Shown: one piece after another, positions 58,722 through 64,000 of the stretch | How the letters are laid out: each line of letters starts with the position of its first letter | Position numbering within the stretch: the stretch's first letter is position 1 | Assembly: GCA_012744275.1 (NCBI GenBank) | Contig: JAAYIE010000002.1 | Span: 54,265 to 118,264, forward strand | Reading direction: 5' to 3' | From: Desulfobulbaceae bacterium | GTDB lineage: Bacteria; Desulfobacterota; Desulfobulbia; Desulfobulbales; Desulfobulbaceae | Length of the DNA stretch: 64,000 nt | Notes under the pieces: generated by a model | Told to the model about the DNA's origin: nothing | The model's database searches: none | Seen by the model: only the letters and a program-made list of their open reading frames with translations | Program-made: the position numbers and the translations under genes

Positions 58722-61397
58722 ATGGATATCTTTTTTAATCCTGCCAGCATCGCCCTAATCGGAGCCAGCGACCGACCCGGAAGTGTCGGCCAAGCCCTTC
58801 TGGAACAACTCATCCAAGGCGGATACAGCGGCAGGGTGGTGCCGGTGAACCCCAATCACGAAACCCTGCATGGCTTACCCTGCCTGAAAGACATCACAGA
58901 GACAACCGACAATCCAGTAGATATGGCGATTATCGCTACACCCATTGCCACGGTGCCGGGTGTTATCCGCCGCTGTGTACAGGCCCGCACCAGGGGGGCG
59001 GTCATCATTTCTGCCGGTGGGCGCGAGCGCGGCGAATCGGGCAGCTTTATGGAAGAACAGATTCGCATTGCCGCCGAAGGCTCAGATTTACGTATCATTG
59101 GCCCGAACTGCATGGGTATCATTCGGCCGGACAAAAAGCTCAACGCCAGCCTGGCATCAGAACTCCCCGCCAAGGGGAATCTGGCGGTTATTTCACAGAG
59201 CGGCGCCATCTGCGCTGCCATTTTAGACCGCGCCTCCCTTGACCAAACTGGATTCAGCCATTTTATCGGGGTCGGCTCCATGCTGGATGTCAATTTTGCC
59301 GACCTGATCGACTACCTTGGCAGCATCGGTTCGGTACGGGCAATTCTGCTTTACATGGAAAGTTTGGGGAATCCGCGTAAATTTATGAGTGCAGCCCGGG
59401 CGGTTGCGCGCATCAAGCCGATTATCGTGCTCAAGGCAGGAAAAAGTGAGGCAGGCTCCAAGGCGGCCAGCACCCACACCGGCGCGCTGGTGGGAGTTGA
59501 TGCCGTATATGAAGCTGCTTTTAAACGGGCAGGCATTGTGCGCGTACCATCTTTGGCGCGGCTTTTTGACTGTGCCGAACTTTTGGCCAAGCAACCCAGA
59601 CCAACCGGTACCAGGCTCGCCATCATCACTAATGGCGGCGGACCAGGCGTAATGGCCGCGGATGCCCTGGCCGAATATGGGCTTCCCCCTGCTCCCATCC
59701 CAAACGAAGTCCTGCAGGAACTGAACACGGCCCTGCCCGATTACTGGAGCCACGGCAATCCCATCGATATACTCGGCACTGCCTCCTTGGAGCATTTCCA
59801 CCGCGCTATTGAAATCTGCCTGGCAAGTAATGCTTTTGACAGCCTTCTGGTCATCATGGTGCCGCAGGCCCTCACCTCACCAGCTGATGTGGCGGGCACG
59901 CTGGTCAGTCTGACCCGACGAAAACGCATTCCGGTTTTTGCCTCATGGATGGGCGGCAAGGAGGTACGCGAAGGGGTTGACATCCTCAACCGGGCCAATA
60001 TTCCCACCTACGAAACCCCGGAACGGGCTGTACGCGCCTTTATGTATCTGGTGGAATATGCAACCAACCTTGAAATGCTCACCCAGGTTCCACCCAAAAT
60101 GGCCACAGAGCTTGAATTCAACCGGGATCTGGCTTTTCGCACTATTTACGAGTGCTTTGACCTCGAAGATGACATGCTCTCCGAGGTGGACAGCAAACGC
60201 ATCCTCGCCGCCTACGGGATCCCGGTCAACGATACCCGCTTTGCCGCAACCCTTGAGGATGCGCTTGCCACTGCGGCCAATTTGCCCTCACCATGGGTGT
60301 TGAAACTGGTTTCACCGGATATTACCCACAAGTCAGATGCAGGGGGAGTAGCCCTCAATCTGCGCGATGAAGACGAACTGCGCACAGCGTACGACCAGAT
60401 TATGCAAGCAGCACAGGAGCAGCGGCCAGGTGCACGCATCGCTGGGGTTTCAGTGCAATCGCATATCACCACCGATGGGGTGGAACTGCTGATGGGTTGC
60501 AAACGGGATGAGGCCTTCGGTTCGGTGCTGCTTTTCGGCGCAGGCGGCATCTTCGCCGAACTGCTGCAGGACAAAGCCCTGGGGCTGCCTCCTTTGAATC
60601 GCCTGCTGGCCCGGCGCATGATGGAAGAAACCCGCATCATGGCCCTACTGCAAGGTGAGGAACATGACCGACCTGCCGTCCGAATCGAAGAGCTGGAAGA
60701 ACTATTAATGCGCCTCTCGCAGCTGGTGATCGATTTTCCAGAAATTATTGAGCTGGACATGAACCCGGTGGCACTCCACAAGGGGCGGCCCATTGTTCTG
60801 GATGCCCGTATCCGCCTGGCCCCCAGCAGTAGCGCCAGCACCTCACCGCACCTGGTGATCAGTCCCTATCCCCAGCATCTGGAACGGCACGATTTCACTG
60901 ACATGGCACTGCCGCTCTTCATTCGCCCGGTTAAACCCGAAGATGCTCCGCTCTTTACAGCCCTGTTTGATACCTTAACCCCCACCAGCATCTACTACCG
61001 CTTTTTCAGTGTGGTCAAATCGCTCACACCAGAGGCCCTGGCCCGATTCACCCAGATCGACTATGACCGGGAAATATCCTTTGTCGGCCTAGACGACCGT
61101 GAAGGTGAAGAGCGCATGTTGGGCGTGGCCCACATTGCCGGCGAACCGGACGGCCATCGGGGAGAATTTTCCGTTCTGGTGGGCGACCCCTGGCAAGGTA
61201 AGGGCGTAGGCGCAAAGCTCTTGCTGCAGTGTCTTGAAATTGCCCAGGAACGTGGCATGGTCATTATCTGGGGAACGGTACTGGCGGAGAACCGGCACAT
61301 GCTTGCCCTGGGGAAGAAACTTGGCTTTACCGTTTCCCCGGGTGCAGATTCCACCGAGTTCAAACTCACCATTGATCTGAAGACAGCGAAACTTTAA
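58722..61397 (+). CDS. ADP-forming acyl-CoA (acetate-CoA) ligase alpha/beta fusion with C-terminal GNAT acetyltransferase domain (Pat-like)
   Basis: CoA-binding IALIGASDRPGSVGQAL, ASTHTGALVGVDAVYEAAFKRAG, ATP-grasp half, GNAT DPWQGKGVGAKLLLQCLEIAQERGM. Confidence 0.9.
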   Translation: MDIFFNPASIALIGASDRPGSVGQALLEQLIQGGYSGRVVPVNPNHETLHGLPCLKDITETTDNPVDMAIIATPIATVPGVIRRCVQARTRGAVIISAGGRERGESGSFMEEQIRIAAEGSDLRIIGPNCMGIIRPDKKLNASLASELPAKGNLAVISQSGAICAAILDRASLDQTGFSHFIGVGSMLDVNFADLIDYLGSIGSVRAILLYMESLGNPRKFMSAARAVARIKPIIVLKAGKSEAGSKAASTHTGALVGVDAVYEAAFKRAGIVRVPSLARLFDCAELLAKQPRPTGTRLAIITNGGGPGVMAADALAEYGLPPAPIPNEVLQELNTALPDYWSHGNPIDILGTASLEHFHRAIEICLASNAFDSLLVIMVPQALTSPADVAGTLVSLTRRKRIPVFASWMGGKEVREGVDILNRANIPTYETPERAVRAFMYLVEYATNLEMLTQVPPKMATELEFNRDLAFRTIYECFDLEDDMLSEVDSKRILAAYGIPVNDTRFAATLEDALATAANLPSPWVLKLVSPDITHKSDAGGVALNLRDEDELRTAYDQIMQAAQEQRPGARIAGVSVQSHITTDGVELLMGCKRDEAFGSVLLFGAGGIFAELLQDKALGLPPLNRLLARRMMEETRIMALLQGEEHDRPAVRIEELEELLMRLSQLVIDFPEIIELDMNPVALHKGRPIVLDARIRLAPSSSASTSPHLVISPYPQHLERHDFTDMALPLFIRPVKPEDAPLFTALFDTLTPTSIYYRFFSVVKSLTPEALARFTQIDYDREISFVGLDDREGEERMLGVAHIAGEPDGHRGEFSVLVGDPWQGKGVGAKLLLQCLEIAQERGMVIIWGTVLAENRHMLALGKKLGFTVSPGADSTEFKLTIDLKTAKL

Positions 61398-61519
61398 GGC
61401 AAAAAGTCAGCCACTAAAAGGTGGCATGGCGCTACAATTTTGAGTATGTTTGGCTGGTATTTGACTGCTGACTGGCAGCAGCCGACCACGTTCCACTTTT
61501 TGTGAAGGAGATCAAGAGC

Positions 61520-61711
61520 ATGGCAAAGCAAGTAGAAATCGACCGGGATGAGTGTATGGGTTGCGAGGCCTGTGTTGAACTGTGCCCGGATATTTTTGAG
61601 TTCGACAGCGATGAGGTAAAGGCTATAGTTATCAAACCAGAAGGCGGCGACGAAAAGTGCATTGAAGATGCCATCGCCTCCTGCCCGGCCGGTTGCATTA
61701 CCTACGAATGA
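61520..61711 (+). CDS. Ferredoxin, single [4Fe-4S]
   Basis: CMGCEACVELCPDIFEFD ... CPAGCITYE. Confidence 0.92.
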   Translation: MAKQVEIDRDECMGCEACVELCPDIFEFDSDEVKAIVIKPEGGDEKCIEDAIASCPAGCITYE

Positions 61712-61870
61712 TTCGTACCATTTTTTAATTCCGATTTCAGTTCAAGGAAGATATCAGGGAGGTGAGTGCTGTGCGGCACAGGTGTACCAGGTGTGCATAA
61801 GGTACTCCCGTGGAGCATTTGCCGAAGCCTACACAAATATTGCTTTGAGATGGACTTGGAATGAGACACA

Positions 61871-61902
61871 GGCAGGCATCTTCTGGTGCCTGCCTTTTTT
61901 TA
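61871..61902 (+). terminator. Rho-independent terminator
   Basis: GGCAGGCATCTTCTGGTGCCTGCCTTTTTTT. Confidence 0.85.
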
Positions 61903-61946
61903 TCGACCCCAACCTTGCTTGACCAGGACGGATAACGGAGAACATC

Positions 61947-62225
61947 ATGGTAACAGCCTTCATTCTCATGCAACTGGAACGCAATGCCATCAACGATACG
62001 GCTCAGCAACTCCAGGAAATCAGTGGTATCAGCGAGGTGTATTCAGTCAGCGGCAAGTACGATCTGGTCGCCATTGTGCGGGTGCCGAACAATGACGACC
62101 TTGCTGATCTGGTAACCAGACGCATGCCGGCGCTCGAAGGGATTCGCGCCACCGAAACCATGCTTGCCTTCAAAGCGTATTCTCGGCACGACCTGGAATC
62201 CATGTTCAGTCTCGGTATGGAGTGA
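61947..62225 (+). CDS. Stand-alone Lrp/AsnC ligand-binding (RAM) domain protein
   Basis: 92 aa: MVTAFILMQLERNAINDTAQQLQEISGISEVYSVSGKYDLVAIVRV, no HTH. Confidence 0.85.
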   Translation: MVTAFILMQLERNAINDTAQQLQEISGISEVYSVSGKYDLVAIVRVPNNDDLADLVTRRMPALEGIRATETMLAFKAYSRHDLESMFSLGME

Positions 62226-62239
62226 TTCCGATTCTCTTA

Positions 62240-64000
62240 TCACTCCACCTGCATCCGGTTTCTAATCCACTTTTCCAGTGACACCAGCGGGAATATAGCA
62301 AAGGCAGCAGCTGCGGCCAGCCCGAAATCTGCGGCGCTCAAAGCACTGGTGCCAAATATCTGCTGCAACAGAGGCCAGTAGACGAAAAAGAGGTGCAGCA
62401 CCAGGATGGCGCCGATGCCCACAAACACGGTGGGATTACTGAACAGGCCGATGGTCAGCAGGTTGTCCTTCAGTGAGCGGCAGTGGACCATGTAGAAAAT
62501 CTGGAACATGATAACAAAGGTCACCGCCATGGTCTGCGCTTCCTTCAGGGCGATGGTCTCCCCTACTCCGGCCTTGATCGCGCCGTTATACTCCACCAAG
62601 AAAAGCGCAACCGTGCCTACGGTCATCAGGATGGAGACCATCACCACCCTAAAAACGACAAAGGGGCTGAAAAGCCGCGCACTTGGGCTCCTTGGCGGTC
62701 GGTTCATTATGTTCGGCTCCTTGGCCTCAAAGGCCAGGGGCAGCGCCAGGGTAACGGCGGCCACCAGATTGATCCACAGCAACTGCGCAGGCTGCATGGG
62801 CAGGAGCAGTGTCTTGGTGATCGGATCAAAGGGCAGAAAAATAATGCCGTAGATCAAAATAAAGGCCAAGCCAAGGTTGGTGGGCAAGAGGAAGGCCAGT
62901 GATTTGATCAGGTTGTCGTATACGCGCCGCCCTTCCTCCACCGCAGCGCTGATACTGGCGAAGTTATCGTCAGCCAGGACGATATCGGATGCATCCTTGG
63001 AAACCGCTGTACCGGTAATGCCCATGGCCACGCCTATGTTCGCCTGCTTGAGCGCCGGCGCATCGTTGACCCCGTCTCCAGTCATGGCCACAATATGGCC
63101 GCGCTGCTGGAGCGTGGTGACGAGCCTGAGCTTATGTTCCGGTGCAACCCGGGCAAAGATATTGCATTTCTCCGCATTTTCCCACAGCTCCGCATCACTC
63201 ATGGCGGCCAGCTCTGTCCCAGTGTAGGCGATATCGTCCTCTGTGGCCAAGCCAAGGTCTTTACCGATGGAAAAGGCGGTGGCGCGGTGGTCGCCGGTGA
63301 TCATCTTCACCTGTATACCTGCCCGATGGCACCGTTCGATTGCTTCGATGGACTCGGTTCTGGGCGGATCAATCATGCCAACAAGTCCGATGAAATCAAG
63401 TGCATCCTGCACCGCATCCTCGGTCAACTCTTGGCTTGCGCGATGCTGCTCCTTGGCGGCAACGGCGAGTACGCGAATGCCGCGGCTCCCCATACGGCGC
63501 ACCACCTCTTTAATTTCTCCCAGCTGTTCTTCGGGCAAAAGACAGCGCTGCAAAACCACTTCGGGTGCGCCTTTGACCACAATTCTGACTTCTTCGCTTC
63601 CGCCATGCTGGGTGGCCATATACTTGTTTTCAGAAGTAAAAGGAATCTCATCGGTGCGAGGATCCCGCTCCTGCAGTGCCTCCATGGAGAGCCCTGCCTT
63701 GACTGCAGCAACAATCAAAGCCGCCTCGGTCGGATCACCGCTTATAACCCAGCGGCCCTCTTCTTCAGAAAGGCAGGCATCATTACAAAGGGCAGCACTT
63801 TCCAAGAGCAGACGAATATCATCCGGCAACTGCTCCAGTTTCACTTCATCTTCGATGAATTCACCCGCAGGCTCATAGCCGCTCCCGGTCACGCGCAAGT
63901 GCCGCTTTGGTGTGTACAGCTCGGTCACCATCATCTCATTGCGGGTTAGGGTACCGGTTTTATCGGAGCAAATAACCGTGGTACTGCCCAGGGTTTCCAC
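62240..64000 (-). CDS. P2-type cation-transporting ATPase (partial; N-terminus beyond window)
   Basis: ICSDKTGTLTRNEM, KGAPEVVLQRC, MITGDHRATAFSIGKDLG, AMTGDGVNDAPALKQANIGVAMG. Confidence 0.95.
   Translation of the reverse strand: METLGSTTVICSDKTGTLTRNEMMVTELYTPKRHLRVTGSGYEPAGEFIEDEVKLEQLPDDIRLLLESAALCNDACLSEEEGRWVISGDPTEAALIVAAVKAGLSMEALQERDPRTDEIPFTSENKYMATQHGGSEEVRIVVKGAPEVVLQRCLLPEEQLGEIKEVVRRMGSRGIRVLAVAAKEQHRASQELTEDAVQDALDFIGLVGMIDPPRTESIEAIERCHRAGIQVKMITGDHRATAFSIGKDLGLATEDDIAYTGTELAAMSDAELWENAEKCNIFARVAPEHKLRLVTTLQQRGHIVAMTGDGVNDAPALKQANIGVAMGITGTAVSKDASDIVLADDNFASISAAVEEGRRVYDNLIKSLAFLLPTNLGLAFILIYGIIFLPFDPITKTLLLPMQPAQLLWINLVAAVTLALPLAFEAKEPNIMNRPPRSPSARLFSPFVVFRVVMVSILMTVGTVALFLVEYNGAIKAGVGETIALKEAQTMAVTFVIMFQIFYMVHCRSLKDNLLTIGLFSNPTVFVGIGAILVLHLFFVYWPLLQQIFGTSALSAADFGLAAAAAFAIFPLVSLEKWIRNRMQVE

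Noticed and set aside
63095-63949. 284-aa ORF antisense to P-type ATPase
   Set aside because: Minus strand carries canonical DKTGT/GDGVNDAP motifs; the antisense ORF is a by-product
1-64000. CRISPR array or anti-phage defence island
   Set aside because: No regularly spaced direct repeats and no recognisable Cas, restriction-modification, toxin-antitoxin or other defence genes were seen

Overview
This 64 kb window looks like ordinary, gene-dense chromosome from a Gram-negative, probably sulfate-reducing or sulfur-metabolising deltaproteobacterium (Desulfobulbales-like; inferred from gene content only). The backbone includes a complete 13-subunit complex I operon (nuoA-N, with fused nuoCD), B12-dependent RNR (nrdJ), phoH/ybeY/pdxJ, ssb, a ComM-like ATPase, queD/queE, an ADP-forming acyl-CoA synthetase fused to GNAT, and a partial P-type ATPase at the right edge. 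Most notable observations: (1) a 3.5-14.5 kb lipid-modification neighbourhood: Tam41-like nucleotidyltransferase, DAG/ceramide-kinase-like protein, CDP-alcohol phosphatidyltransferase with a degenerate N-terminal NTase-like region, metallophosphoesterase, LptF/LptG, two NTP transferases, a secreted protein and a GNAT acyltransferase resembling bacterial ceramide synthase. It may encode an unusual phosphosphingolipid or phospholipid pathway. (2) A TunR-like regulator (degenerate tyrosine-recombinase fold plus TOBE/Mop domains) close to a perfect 13-bp inverted repeat. (3) An uninterrupted YbeY-PdxJ reading frame with an internal Shine-Dalgarno and ATG. (4) A degenerate tandem copy of the 5' end and upstream region of an MFS transporter gene. 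(5) IS3 and P4-type integrase remnants next to tRNA-Leu. (6) A second glycolipid locus (MGDG-synthase-like GT, DedA, GT4). No CRISPR array or rRNA was seen. All family assignments come from reading motifs by eye; no database search was run.
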